DNA of 64,000 nt from VGNY01 sp964549635 (GTDB lineage: Bacteria > Chloroflexota > Dehalococcoidia > GIF9 > UBA5629). The DNA is taken from contig CAZJVJ010000007.1 in the NCBI GenBank assembly GCA_964549635.1, positions 1 to 64,000 on the forward strand. The letters run 5' to 3'. Shown here in pieces: positions 36,001 to 44,775 of this stretch. Each line of letters opens with the position of its first letter. The stretch's first letter is position 1. Under the pieces are notes generated by a model that worked only from the letters and a program-made list of their open reading frames with translations, made no database searches and was not told the DNA's origin. The translations under genes were made by a program, and so were the position numbers.

Positions 36001-36029
36001 TTGATAATTATTATTGAAAACGCTATAAT
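36001..36029 (+). promoter_or_regulatory. Internal promoter ahead of cdhA
   Basis: TTGATA (36001-36006), 17-base spacer, TATAAT (36024-36029), in the 68-bp gap between cdhD and cdhA, 38 bp before the cdhA ATG. Near-consensus, so the CODH genes may be expressed separately from acsE-cdhD. Confidence 0.7.
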
Positions 36030-36066
36030 TAAACTTGGAGGCTATAGTCTCTAAGGAGGGATAAAA

Positions 36067-38373
36067 ATGGCAGTAGTTGCTAAGAAAAATCTACGGAGAG
36101 AAACGGTTAATGAAATAATCCGCGCGGAGGATAAATGGGAACCTGTGGGGCACACGCCCATGCCCGAGCTTCCTGACTTAAGGAACTGGGATATGCGGCT
36201 ACTTAAGACTTATAAGCCTTTCTATGCTCCCATGTGCGATTTATGCTGTTTTTGCACGTATGGCAAATGCGACCTCACAGGTGATAAGAAGGGCGCTTGT
36301 GGTATTGATATTTCTGCACAGCAGGCCAGAATTGTCCTGCTGGCCTGTTGTATGGGCATGGCGGCTCATGGAGCGCACGGTCGCCACGTGTTGCACTATT
36401 TAATCGAGAAATATGGTCGTGATTATAAAATCAATCTTGGTGACCAGATACTGGTAGAGGCACCGCACATCCGGACAGTCCTCGGGCTTAAACCGGAAAC
36501 CCTTGGTGACCTTGAGAAAGCCATTGAGTACGTGGAGAGCCAGCTTATCCACCTAATCTCATCGCTGCATACGGGTCAGGAGGGGTCGGCTCTTGACTAT
36601 GAGTCCAAAGCTCTGCATGCTGGAATGTTGGACCACGTAGCCTTGGAAGTGTGTGACATTGCTGAAATCGTGGGTTTTGGTTACCCGACGTCTAGAGCTG
36701 ACACGCCACTCGTTGGTCTAGGTTGGGGAGCAGTGGACAGGACAAAGCCAGTTATCCTTTTGATTGGGCATAATCCGGTTACGGCTATTCCAATTGTTGA
36801 TTATATAAATGCAAACGGCCTGCAGGATAAAGTAGAAGTTGCTGGCATCTGTTGTACTGCTCAGGAGGTGATCAGATATAGCGATAGAGCCAAAGTGGTA
36901 GGTCCGCTATCGCGGCAGCTCTTCTTCATAAGGTGCGGCATTGCCGATGTGATTGTTACTGATGAGCAATGTGTCCGATGTGATATGCCAGAGGAAGCGC
37001 GTAAAGTGGGCACTGCCTTGATTGCCACCAATGATAAGATATGCTACGGGCTTGAGGATGTGACCAAGAAAGAAGCCAATGAAATAGTCAAAGAGATGGT
37101 CGATAATGGGAAGCAGACGTTGATTTTCGACCCTGAGAAAGCTGCTGAGGTGGCGGTTAGGGTGGCTTTGGAGCTGGCACCGAAGAGGAATAAGGTGTTG
37201 ACCAAGCCAGAAGAGGTGCCCGATTTAGCTAAAGACCATCGGCTGTGCAATTTGTGCAGTCAGGTCTGCCCGAACTTGCTTCCAGTTGGTGATGCTATTG
37301 AAGCTGCCAAGAACGGTAATCTGCAGCCGCTGGTGGATGTATTTAACAGATGCATCGGCTGTGGCAAGTGTGACCAGGAATGTCCACGTCATGTGCCAAT
37401 AATAAGGATGATGCAAGCTGCCGCTAGTTGGGAATCCTGGAAATTAAGGGTAGGGCGTGGGCCGATAATGGATGTGGAGATAAGAAAGGTGGGTGCGCCT
37501 ATAGTTTTGGGTACCATACCCGGTATTATTGCCATTGTTGGCTGTTCCAACTACCCGGAGGAGATCACTGAAGTAGCCGAGATCGCTGAGGAATTCGCCA
37601 AGCGGAAGTATATCGTGGTGCTCAGCGGCTGTGCTGCCATGGTGGCAGGGATGAAGAAAGACAAGGAAGGTAAGACCCTTTATGAGAAGTACCCGCCTGA
37701 TTTCGATGCCGGTGGCATTCTTAATGTCGGCTCCTGTGTGGCTAATTCCCATATCACTGGTGCCGCTATGAAGGTAGCTAACATTTTTGCCACCCTGCCT
37801 TTGCGGGGCAATTACGAGGTTATAGCCGACTACATTTTGAATCGAGTTGGTGCTTGTGGTCTTGCCTGGGGGCCTTACTCCCAGAAGGCAGCGGCGATTG
37901 CCACCGGGTGCAATCGACTGGGAATACCGGTAGTCATCGGTCCCCATGGTTCAAAATATAGAAGGCTTTACGTGAGCCGGAAGGAGGAGGATGACTGGAC
38001 GGTGATGGATGGCAGGGAAAAGAAGCTGGTAAATACAGAGGAGCCGTCGCCAGAGCACTTAATTACCGTTGTCGAGTCCAAGGAAAGGGCGATGGTTACC
38101 ATAGCTAAGCTATGCATCAGGAAGAATGATACTGCTCAGGGGCGGCAGTTAAAGCTTACGCATTATATTGCCCTACATAAGCAGTACTTGGGCACGCTGC
38201 CTGATGACATTCATCTTTTCGTTAGAAAGGCTACAGATATACCTATCTTCTATAAGAAGGAAGTGATGGCACACTTGGAGAAAGTCGGCTGGAAGGAGAA
38301 ACCGGTTTTGACCCTGCCCACCTTAATAGGGACTTATCCGTCGGAGGTGCCTTTAGAAGCGGTTGTGCACTAA
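36067..38373 (+). CDS. cdhA: CO dehydrogenase catalytic subunit, archaeal CdhA type
   Basis: 768-residue nickel-iron enzyme interconverting CO2 and CO. The N-terminal cysteine run CDLCCFCTYGKC plus GACG (about 58-79) holds the B/D clusters. Unlike the roughly 640-residue bacterial CooS/AcsA, it has an inserted ferredoxin-like segment with CNLCSQVCPNLLP (about 395-407) and CIGCGKCDQECPRH (about 433-446), the mark of archaeal CdhA. C-cluster region residues include ICCTAQE, GCAAMVAG, VGSCVANSH and GACGLAWGPYSQKA. ATG at 36067 has AAGGAGGG upstream. It pairs with CdhB, two genes on, to form the CODH component; electrons leave through the extra clusters. Confidence 0.95.
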   Translation: MAVVAKKNLRRETVNEIIRAEDKWEPVGHTPMPELPDLRNWDMRLLKTYKPFYAPMCDLCCFCTYGKCDLTGDKKGACGIDISAQQARIVLLACCMGMAAHGAHGRHVLHYLIEKYGRDYKINLGDQILVEAPHIRTVLGLKPETLGDLEKAIEYVESQLIHLISSLHTGQEGSALDYESKALHAGMLDHVALEVCDIAEIVGFGYPTSRADTPLVGLGWGAVDRTKPVILLIGHNPVTAIPIVDYINANGLQDKVEVAGICCTAQEVIRYSDRAKVVGPLSRQLFFIRCGIADVIVTDEQCVRCDMPEEARKVGTALIATNDKICYGLEDVTKKEANEIVKEMVDNGKQTLIFDPEKAAEVAVRVALELAPKRNKVLTKPEEVPDLAKDHRLCNLCSQVCPNLLPVGDAIEAAKNGNLQPLVDVFNRCIGCGKCDQECPRHVPIIRMMQAAASWESWKLRVGRGPIMDVEIRKVGAPIVLGTIPGIIAIVGCSNYPEEITEVAEIAEEFAKRKYIVVLSGCAAMVAGMKKDKEGKTLYEKYPPDFDAGGILNVGSCVANSHITGAAMKVANIFATLPLRGNYEVIADYILNRVGACGLAWGPYSQKAAAIATGCNRLGIPVVIGPHGSKYRRLYVSRKEEDDWTVMDGREKKLVNTEEPSPEHLITVVESKERAMVTIAKLCIRKNDTAQGRQLKLTHYIALHKQYLGTLPDDIHLFVRKATDIPIFYKKEVMAHLEKVGWKEKPVLTLPTLIGTYPSEVPLEAVVH

Positions 38374-38394
38374 GGGGTTTAAAAGGGAGGTTTG

Positions 38395-39090
38395 ATGCGC
38401 ATTTTGATAGCTGTACAGGGCTATTACGGCCAGAGAATTGCCGATAACGTGCGGCGGTATGGACCGTCTGAGTGGAAGGTGTACACCTTTACCCTACCTG
38501 CTGAGTTGCCTGCCGTAATAGACAATGCCGCTGAGTTCCTGCCTAAAGAATTGCCGGCTGCCGACTTATTGCTTTCCCTGGGTGAACACCCCGGGGTTGC
38601 TCAAATGATCCCGGATATGGTGGTGAAAAGTGGTGCCAAGGCGGTTATTGCGCCAGCGGATAATCGCGCCTGGTTGCCGCCGGGCCTGGCTAAGCAGATA
38701 AAGCGGAAACTGGAATCCATGGGGGTGGATATGGCCTATCCTGTTCCTTTCTGCAGCTTGGCGGAAAAGGACAGTTTAAATCCACATGTCAAGGAATTCG
38801 CCAGATATTTCGGCAGACCGGAAATGGATGTAGAACTGGACAAAGACAGAATAAAACGGGTGTCGGTTATCAGAGGTGCTCCTTGCGGTTGTAGTCCCTA
38901 TGTTGCCGATGGGTTGATGGGTGTATGGGTTAGAGATGCTGTGGAAAAAGCTGGGCTTCTGCATCATCAGTATCCTTGTCTGGCGACAATGGTGATTGAC
39001 CAAGAGTTTGAAGATACTTTGATGCACCGTGCTGGGCTGATGACTAAACTTGCGGTCGAGCAATCAATAAGGTCTACTAAGGTAGCGTAA
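38395..39090 (+). CDS. DUF166 family protein, candidate CODH accessory factor
   Basis: 231 residues from the ATG at 38395 (GGGAGG four bases upstream; a TTG at 38392 is less likely). N-terminal strand MRILIAVQGYYGQRIADNV and the GVDMAYPVPFCSL, VIRGAPCGCSPYVADGL segments match DUF166, a family known mostly from methanogenic archaea and loosely labelled thymidylate synthase-like. Cysteines at 120, 164, 166 and 195, including a CGC pair, and His190-191 could bind metal. No catalytic function is established. It sits between cdhA and cdhB (22 and 17 bp gaps), so a role in assembling or protecting the CODH metal clusters is inferred from context only. Confidence 0.75.
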   Translation: MRILIAVQGYYGQRIADNVRRYGPSEWKVYTFTLPAELPAVIDNAAEFLPKELPAADLLLSLGEHPGVAQMIPDMVVKSGAKAVIAPADNRAWLPPGLAKQIKRKLESMGVDMAYPVPFCSLAEKDSLNPHVKEFARYFGRPEMDVELDKDRIKRVSVIRGAPCGCSPYVADGLMGVWVRDAVEKAGLLHHQYPCLATMVIDQEFEDTLMHRAGLMTKLAVEQSIRSTKVA

Positions 39091-39107
39091 ATCGAGGAGG
39101 TTTTATT

Positions 39108-39662
39108 ATGACCATGACTCTACCATACCATCGAGTGAATGTGTTAACCGGGATAAAGGCGGGTAGAATTATAGAAGATGCAAGCGAATATGCTCATCTG
39201 ATTAAACGTGCTAAAAGGCCTTTGCTGGTACTTGGTCCATGGTCTCTTACCACAACGCTGGGTGGGAGGCTGCTAATAGAGTATGGCGTTGACATAGCCA
39301 AAGCACTTGATATCCCGATATGCGCCACGGCTCATACCAAGAAAAAGCTGCTTGAGCTCGGCGTTGAGCCAGCCAGCAGCTACGATATAATCGAGATTCT
39401 GAACCATCTTAAAGACCCAGAATGGAAAGGCGTCAAAAAGGAAGGCAACCACGATTTGGTAATGTTTCTAGGGTTCAGGACAGACCTCGGTTCGCAGGGC
39501 CTTTCGACCTTGAAGCATTATGCACCGCACCTTAAAACTATGACTTTGTGCAAGTTCTATTACCCGCATGCCAGCTATTCCCTTACGAACTACAGAAAAA
39601 ACGAACAATGGAAAGAATTTATGGATAATCTAATAGCAAATCTCAGGAGTAAGGAGGCATAA
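39108..39662 (+). CDS. cdhB: CO dehydrogenase epsilon subunit
   Basis: 184-residue small subunit of the archaeal-type CODH component, which binds CdhA and may carry FAD for electron transfer. The fold resembles the DHS-like nucleotide-binding domain: RPLLVLGPWSLTTTLGGRLL (about 37-56), IPICATAHTKKKLLELG (about 71-87), DLVMFLGFRTDLGSQGLSTLKHY (about 118-140). ATG with GAGGAGG upstream; stop is 2 bp before cdhC. Bacterial CODH/ACS normally lacks this subunit, so its presence supports the archaeal-type assignment of the whole operon. Confidence 0.92.
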   Translation: MTMTLPYHRVNVLTGIKAGRIIEDASEYAHLIKRAKRPLLVLGPWSLTTTLGGRLLIEYGVDIAKALDIPICATAHTKKKLLELGVEPASSYDIIEILNHLKDPEWKGVKKEGNHDLVMFLGFRTDLGSQGLSTLKHYAPHLKTMTLCKFYYPHASYSLTNYRKNEQWKEFMDNLIANLRSKEA

Positions 39663-39664
39663 AG

Positions 39665-40891
39665 ATGGCAGGAATTTTTCCAGTAGACGTTGGGCCACAG
39701 TACGAAGGCGAAGTAATCAGAAAGGGCGACATGTATGTGGAATTCGGCGGGCCCCAGGTGAAGAACAAGTTTGAGCTGGTGACACTGAAAAACCTTGACG
39801 AGGTTGAAGACCAGAAGATAGAAATCATCGGCCCGGATATAAAAGATATGAAAGAAGGCGGCAGTTATCCTCTCGGTCTAATGATCGATGTCGCTGGCGC
39901 TAGACTGGAAAAAGACATGGAGCCAGTCCTTGAGAGAAGGATACACCTCTATATTAACTACATCGAAGGTGTGTATCATATGAACCAGAGGGACGAAATT
40001 TGGATCAGGCTCAGCAAGGACTCATTCAATAAAGGGCTTAATACGCTTGAGGAGATCGGCAAAATACTGATATTTCTTTATACCTCTGAGCTGGACGTTA
40101 TCGAGAAGATGTCGATAACTTTTGTTACCGATGAGAAGAAGGTGGAGGAACTGATAGTTAAGGCTAGAGAAGTCTATAAAGCTAGGGACGAAAGAGCTCG
40201 TGGCTTGAAAGAGGCGGACGTGGAGGAATTCTACAGTTGCGCACTTTGTCAGAGCTTTGCCCCAACACACATCTGCATTGCCACTCCGGAGAGGGTAGCC
40301 AATTGCGGAGCTATAAGCTGGTTTGATGGCAGGGCAGCTTATAAGCTTGACCCTGAGGGCCCGGTGCAGGAGGTGAAAAAGGGCGAATGTCTTGACCCGA
40401 TAAGGGGTGAATACAGCGGCTGTAACGAGTTAGCCGGGGTGAAATCGATGGGGACTTTTAACCGGGTTTATCTGCACAGCGCCTTTGGGCATCCACATAC
40501 ATCTTGTGGTTGCTTCCAAGCAATCTGGTTCTATATCCCAGAAGTTGATGCCTTTGGTCTTGTGCATCGTGATTTCGTTGGTCCCACTGTAGTTGGCCTT
40601 CCCTTCTCTTCCATGGCTGCGGACACCAGCGGTGGCAGGCAGGTGGAGGGTTTTCTGGGCATAGCGCTGGAGTATCTGCGGTCGCCAAAATTCCTGTATG
40701 CTGATGGTGGCATTAGACGCTGTGTCTGGATGCCAAAGGAGATAAAAGAGAGATATAAGGACGCCATACCCCCTGACCTTTATGACAAGATTGCTACAGA
40801 GGAAGATGTTAAGAACGTTGATGAGTTGATTGCCTTTTTGGACAAAGTAGGACATCCCTGGGTAAAGGGTGAGGTAGAACTTCCTGTATAA
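39665..40891 (+). CDS. cdhC: Acetyl-CoA synthase, archaeal CdhC type (beta subunit)
   Basis: 408-residue enzyme that joins the methyl group, CO and CoA on the nickel A-cluster. Cysteines for the cluster appear as Cys192 and 195 (SCALCQSF), Cys204, Cys214 and the CGC pair at 281-283 (HTSCGCFQ). It lacks the about 300-residue N-terminal domain with which bacterial AcsB contacts CODH, so it is the short archaeal form and must interact through the separate CdhAB complex. ATG follows an AGGAGG site. The next gene, cdhE, begins 17 bp downstream. The C-terminus is short compared with methanogen CdhC. Confidence 0.95.
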   Translation: MAGIFPVDVGPQYEGEVIRKGDMYVEFGGPQVKNKFELVTLKNLDEVEDQKIEIIGPDIKDMKEGGSYPLGLMIDVAGARLEKDMEPVLERRIHLYINYIEGVYHMNQRDEIWIRLSKDSFNKGLNTLEEIGKILIFLYTSELDVIEKMSITFVTDEKKVEELIVKAREVYKARDERARGLKEADVEEFYSCALCQSFAPTHICIATPERVANCGAISWFDGRAAYKLDPEGPVQEVKKGECLDPIRGEYSGCNELAGVKSMGTFNRVYLHSAFGHPHTSCGCFQAIWFYIPEVDAFGLVHRDFVGPTVVGLPFSSMAADTSGGRQVEGFLGIALEYLRSPKFLYADGGIRRCVWMPKEIKERYKDAIPPDLYDKIATEEDVKNVDELIAFLDKVGHPWVKGEVELPV

Positions 40892-40908
40892 ATTAGGAGG
40901 ATTTTTCG

Positions 40909-42276
40909 ATGCCGCTAAAAGGGACAGATGTTGTAAAGAGGCTTCCTGATGGAGGCAAGAAGAATTGCCGTGAATGTGGCTTTCCCACATGTTTTGCCTT
41001 TGCTATGAAGTTGGCATCCGGTGGCGTTTCGCTGGATAAGTGCCCTTACCTGCCAGAAGATGTTAAAGCCGAGCTGGAAGAAGCGCTAGCACCACCTATC
41101 AAACTCGTGACAATCGGCACGGGCAAAAATGCCCTTCAGATCGGCAACGAAGAGGTAATCTACCGACACGAGAAGACTTTTGTTCATCCTCCGGGCATCG
41201 GTCTGCTGATCTCGGATAATGAGGCTGAGGCAAAGATAAATGATAAGCTGAAGAAAATTACCGAGCTACAGTTCCCCTGGGTGGGGATCACGCTCAAAGC
41301 TGACCTCCTAGCGCTGAGGTTTGAGTCCGGTGACAGAGCCAAGTTCGAAGCACTGGTCAAAAAGGTCTACGGGAGCACCGACCTTCCCGTAATATTAATG
41401 TCTGAAGATGTGGATGCACTACTATCAGCCTGCAAGATATACGGTGACAGGCGGCCGCTGCTTTACCCGGTGACGAAAGACAACATCGATAAGGTGATTG
41501 CTGGAATTAAGGGGTCACCGACACCGGTAGTGGTTAGGGGGCACAGCGTGGAAGAGTTGATACCACTGACCACCAAACTGAAGGAAGCTGGTCTTGATGA
41601 GATAGTCCTGGACCCTATCGCTAAAAATATGCAGGAAGCCATCAGGGATCAGACTCTGATCCGTCGTGCCGCTTTGAAGCAGAACTTCAGGCCTCTTGGT
41701 TACCCCACTATTGGCTTCCCCTGCTTTATAGCAAAAGATGAGATAAGGCAGATTCTGCTCGCTGCCATGTTTGTTATCAAATATCCTGGCATCATAGTCC
41801 TTTCGGACTTTGACCAGTACTCGTTGCTGCCGCTGTTAGTTCAGAGGCTGAATATCTATACAGACCCGCGCATACCGATGTCCGTGGAACAGAAGATCTA
41901 TGAGATTGGTGAGCCGAGCGACGAATCCCCAGTATTGGTTACCAGCAACTGGGCGCTCACCTACTTCATAGTGGCGTCTGAGATAGAAAGCAGCAAGGTT
42001 CCGTCCTGGCTGTGCGTCAAGGACACTGAAGGGCTCGGTGTGCTCACCGGCTGGGCCGCTGGCAAGTTTTCTGGTGACTCTATCGGGCCATTCATTAAGA
42101 AGTCCGGGATCGAAGGCAAGGTGAAGCACAGAAAGCTGATCATCCCGGGCAAGGTCGCCCGAATCAAAGGTGAGCTGGAAGAAGCATTGCCGGGCTGGGA
42201 AATCATAGTTGGGCCTAGGGAAGCTAGCGAGATACCTGCCTACCTGCCGGGTCTCGTCAAGAAGTGGAAGAACTGA
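40909..42276 (+). CDS. cdhE: Corrinoid iron-sulfur protein large subunit (CdhE, gamma)
   Basis: 455-residue partner of CdhD. The N-terminal [4Fe-4S] motif has Cys20, 23, 28 and 45 (NCRECGFPTCFAFAMKL...KCP), the low-potential cluster that re-reduces Co(II) to Co(I). A TIM barrel (about 90-330) and a C-terminal cobalamin-binding domain (about 335-450, VLVTSNWALTYFIVASEIE) follow. AGGAGG precedes the ATG. The last 13 bp overlap the start of nuoE, indicating coupled translation of the corrinoid protein with the NuoEF pair. Confidence 0.95.
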   Translation: MPLKGTDVVKRLPDGGKKNCRECGFPTCFAFAMKLASGGVSLDKCPYLPEDVKAELEEALAPPIKLVTIGTGKNALQIGNEEVIYRHEKTFVHPPGIGLLISDNEAEAKINDKLKKITELQFPWVGITLKADLLALRFESGDRAKFEALVKKVYGSTDLPVILMSEDVDALLSACKIYGDRRPLLYPVTKDNIDKVIAGIKGSPTPVVVRGHSVEELIPLTTKLKEAGLDEIVLDPIAKNMQEAIRDQTLIRRAALKQNFRPLGYPTIGFPCFIAKDEIRQILLAAMFVIKYPGIIVLSDFDQYSLLPLLVQRLNIYTDPRIPMSVEQKIYEIGEPSDESPVLVTSNWALTYFIVASEIESSKVPSWLCVKDTEGLGVLTGWAAGKFSGDSIGPFIKKSGIEGKVKHRKLIIPGKVARIKGELEEALPGWEIIVGPREASEIPAYLPGLVKKWKN

Positions 42277-42755
42277 AGAAAAAACTGGCGGACGTTCTGA
42301 CTTCAGGTAAGAAGGACAGACGCCATTTAATTGCCCTTCTTCAGCAAGTCCAGCGCAAGTTCGGCTATATTTCAAAGGAGGCGATGCTAGTCATCGCTGA
42401 CTTTCTGGAGATTCCAGAGAGCACAGTATACGGCATCGCCACTTTTTATAATCAGTTCCGCTTCACTCCTTTAGGCAAGCATCCGGTTAAGGTCTGTATG
42501 GGCACCGCCTGTCATTTAGCTGGAGGTATATTAGTCCTTGAGGCTGTGGCCAGAGAGCTTGGCATAAATGTCGGTAGCATAACGGCCGACCACCAGTTCA
42601 GTCTGGAAAGGGTGGCTTGTGTTGGCTGCTGCGCACTCGCCCCGGTGGTGGTGGTGGGTGACACTGTCTATCCAAAGATGACACCACCGAAGGTGGAGGA
42701 AGTGCTGGTGAACATCAAGTCAATGAATCGGGAGAAACCAGAGAAACAGATGTAG
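42264..42755 (+). CDS. NuoE-like [2Fe-2S] subunit
   Basis: 163-residue thioredoxin-like ferredoxin related to NuoE, HndA and HydC. The cluster ligands are Cys78 and 83 (CMGTAC) and Cys119 and 123 (CVGCC), with the helical N-terminal part LLQQVQRKFGYISKEAM. Start is a GTG at 42264 inside cdhE (13-bp overlap). Together with the NuoF-like gene downstream it would form a NAD(P)H-oxidising flavoprotein pair. Its coupling to cdhE suggests that it serves the acetyl-CoA pathway, for example supplying reduced ferredoxin or an electron partner to MetF; this is inference. Confidence 0.9.
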   Translation: MEELKKKLADVLTSGKKDRRHLIALLQQVQRKFGYISKEAMLVIADFLEIPESTVYGIATFYNQFRFTPLGKHPVKVCMGTACHLAGGILVLEAVARELGINVGSITADHQFSLERVACVGCCALAPVVVVGDTVYPKMTPPKVEEVLVNIKSMNREKPEKQM

Positions 42756-42763
42756 CCGATCTT

Positions 42764-42877
42764 TTGCGCCAGGTTGCTAAAGCTAAAGCCCTAGGGGGCT
42801 ATTCTTTGCCAGGGTGTATTGGAGCGTATGTCCAAATAGTGCTTTGGATGTATACTGCGAGTGAAGGCTTGCGATGA
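42764..42877 (+). other. Open frame ending in ATGA overlap with nuoF
   Basis: Within the 118-bp gap between nuoE and nuoF a second frame is open from inside nuoE to a TGA at 42875-42877 that overlaps the nuoF ATG (ATGA), as coupled genes do. It reads LRQVAKAKALGGYSLPGC and ends YTASEGLR. The only starts in the non-overlapping part are a TTG at 42764 and later ones, none with a convincing ribosome site. It may be a small peptide, a degraded gene end, or chance. Confidence 0.2.
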
Positions 42878-44775
42878 CATTCGAAGAAATTCGTTACCGG
42901 GCAAAGGCGGACTGGGAATCGGCTTACCATGGTGAAGTGCCTAATGTGCTTATTGGTACTGCTACCTGTGGTCGAGCTGCTGGTGCATTATCAGTAGTTG
43001 AAGCTTTTCGGAACGAGCTAGAGAGAAGAAATATCAAAGCCCGGGTGACCGAAGTGGGCTGTATCGGGCTTTGCTCTTTTGAACCGCTAGTCACCATAGT
43101 CAAGCCAGGTTCCTTTACAGTTTGCTATAAGAGTGTCACACCGCAGGTTGTGCCCACTCTTGTTGAGTGCTACGTCCAGAATGATGACCCCTGTCTCGAA
43201 CTGGCTTTAGGCACTGTAGAAGCTGATGAGGGAAAAGCCGTCTATATTCCAGAGGTGTCTCGATTTGAGCATGAGTATCGTTTGCTACTGCGGAACTGCG
43301 GCTATATTGACCCGGGAAACATAAATCATTACATCGCTAACGGGGGCTATAGCAGCTTGGACATGGCTTTGAAAATGAGGCCGGTCGATATAATTCAGGA
43401 GATAAAGAAGTCGGGTTTGAGGGGGCGTGGTGGTGCTGGTTTCCCTACTGGAAGAAAGTGGGAACTGTGTAGGGAAGCTCCAGACCAGCCCAAATATGTA
43501 ATCTGTAATGCTGATGAGGGAGACCCTGGCGCCTTCATGGACCGGGTAGTTTTAGAGAGCGACCCCCATCAGGTTATCGAAGGAATGATTATCGCCGCTT
43601 ATGCAGTGGGTGCTCGAGACGGGTTCATCTATATCCGCGCTGAATATCCTCTGGCTATTGAGCGCTTGAAGTTAGCGTTGAGTCAGGCAAAAAATCTGGG
43701 GCTATTGGGCGATGATATTTTGGGCACGAGATTCAGCTTTAATATAGAGATAGTCGAGGGGGCTGGTGCTTTCGTTTCTGGTGAGTCCACCGCCCTGATG
43801 TATGCCATCGAGGGAAGAAGAAGCATGCCCAGAGCCAGGCCACCTCATTCGGTAAAGGCGGGCTTGTGGGGTAAACCCACCGTTCTCAATAACGTCAAGA
43901 CCTTTGCTTACGTTCCTTTGATACTGGCCCGTGGAGCTGATTGGTTCTCCAGCATCGGCACCGAGGGCAGCAAAGGTACAGCGGTATTTGCTCTAGCCGG
44001 GAAGATGGTCAATACTGGGCTGGCAGAGGTGGCCATGGGCACAACCCTGCATGAGCTTATCTTCGACATAGGTGGTGGTATTCGAGATAAGAAAATGTTC
44101 AAGGCAGTTCAGATTGGTGGTCCCTCCGGTGGCTGTCTGCCTGAAGATATGCTGAAGACACCGGTAGATTTCGATTCGTTGCGCAGGGCCGGTGCGATTA
44201 TGGGCTCAGGCGGCATAATTGCTATGGACGAGGACAATTGCATGGTGGATACTGCCAAGTTTTTTCTCGACTTTATACAGAAGGAGTCATGTGGCAAATG
44301 TTCGACCTGTAGAATTGGGACTAGGCAGATGCTGGATATACTGGAAGACATCACCAACGGTAAAGGAAGGATCGAAGATATCGAATTGTTAGTGGAGCTT
44401 GGTGAAGATATCAGAGGTAGCTCATTGTGCGGTTTGGGCAGGACTGCCCCAAATCCAGCGTTGACCACTATACGCTACTTTCGCAGTGAATATGAGGCTC
44501 ACATCATTGAGAAGCGGTGTCCGGCGCTGGTTTGCAAGGGGCTGATTGCTTATTATATCCTCCCTGAGAGGTGTGAGCGTGGCTGTGAACATTGTGTACT
44601 GGCCTGCCCTGTGAAAGCAATAAGCACAGATGCTAAAGGTATGAAGGTTGTTGACCAGGCTAAGTGCACCAAATGTGGCAGTTGTGAGCTAGTTTGCCCA
44701 CCCGAATATAAAGCGGTGATAAAGCTCTCGCCACCGAGTCTGATACCAGCGGCAAAGGCTAGAGACGTGGAATGA
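42874..44775 (+). CDS. NuoF/HndC-like NAD(P)H-binding flavoprotein with ferredoxin tail
   Basis: 633 residues. An N-terminal thioredoxin-like domain has Cys32, 63 and 67 (TCGRAAGA, GCIGLC); only three of the four usual ligands are present. The FMN/NADH domain has GLRGRGGAGFPTGRKW (181-196) and ICNADEGDPGAFMDR (about 213-227); SCGKCSTCRIGT with SLCGLG binds a [4Fe-4S] cluster; and two ferredoxin motifs follow (CERGCEHCVLACP, CTKCGSCELVCP). This domain order matches the flavin subunits of electron-bifurcating hydrogenases and related complexes. No hydrogenase gene is nearby, so its partner is probably the upstream NuoE-like protein and a pathway enzyme. Confidence 0.92.
   Translation: MTFEEIRYRAKADWESAYHGEVPNVLIGTATCGRAAGALSVVEAFRNELERRNIKARVTEVGCIGLCSFEPLVTIVKPGSFTVCYKSVTPQVVPTLVECYVQNDDPCLELALGTVEADEGKAVYIPEVSRFEHEYRLLLRNCGYIDPGNINHYIANGGYSSLDMALKMRPVDIIQEIKKSGLRGRGGAGFPTGRKWELCREAPDQPKYVICNADEGDPGAFMDRVVLESDPHQVIEGMIIAAYAVGARDGFIYIRAEYPLAIERLKLALSQAKNLGLLGDDILGTRFSFNIEIVEGAGAFVSGESTALMYAIEGRRSMPRARPPHSVKAGLWGKPTVLNNVKTFAYVPLILARGADWFSSIGTEGSKGTAVFALAGKMVNTGLAEVAMGTTLHELIFDIGGGIRDKKMFKAVQIGGPSGGCLPEDMLKTPVDFDSLRRAGAIMGSGGIIAMDEDNCMVDTAKFFLDFIQKESCGKCSTCRIGTRQMLDILEDITNGKGRIEDIELLVELGEDIRGSSLCGLGRTAPNPALTTIRYFRSEYEAHIIEKRCPALVCKGLIAYYILPERCERGCEHCVLACPVKAISTDAKGMKVVDQAKCTKCGSCELVCPPEYKAVIKLSPPSLIPAAKARDVE

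Noticed and set aside
41836..42375. Long antisense frame (about 179 codons) over cdhE and nuoE
   Set aside because: Mirror of strongly coding sequence with intact Cys motifs on the other strand; no family resemblance or ribosome site.
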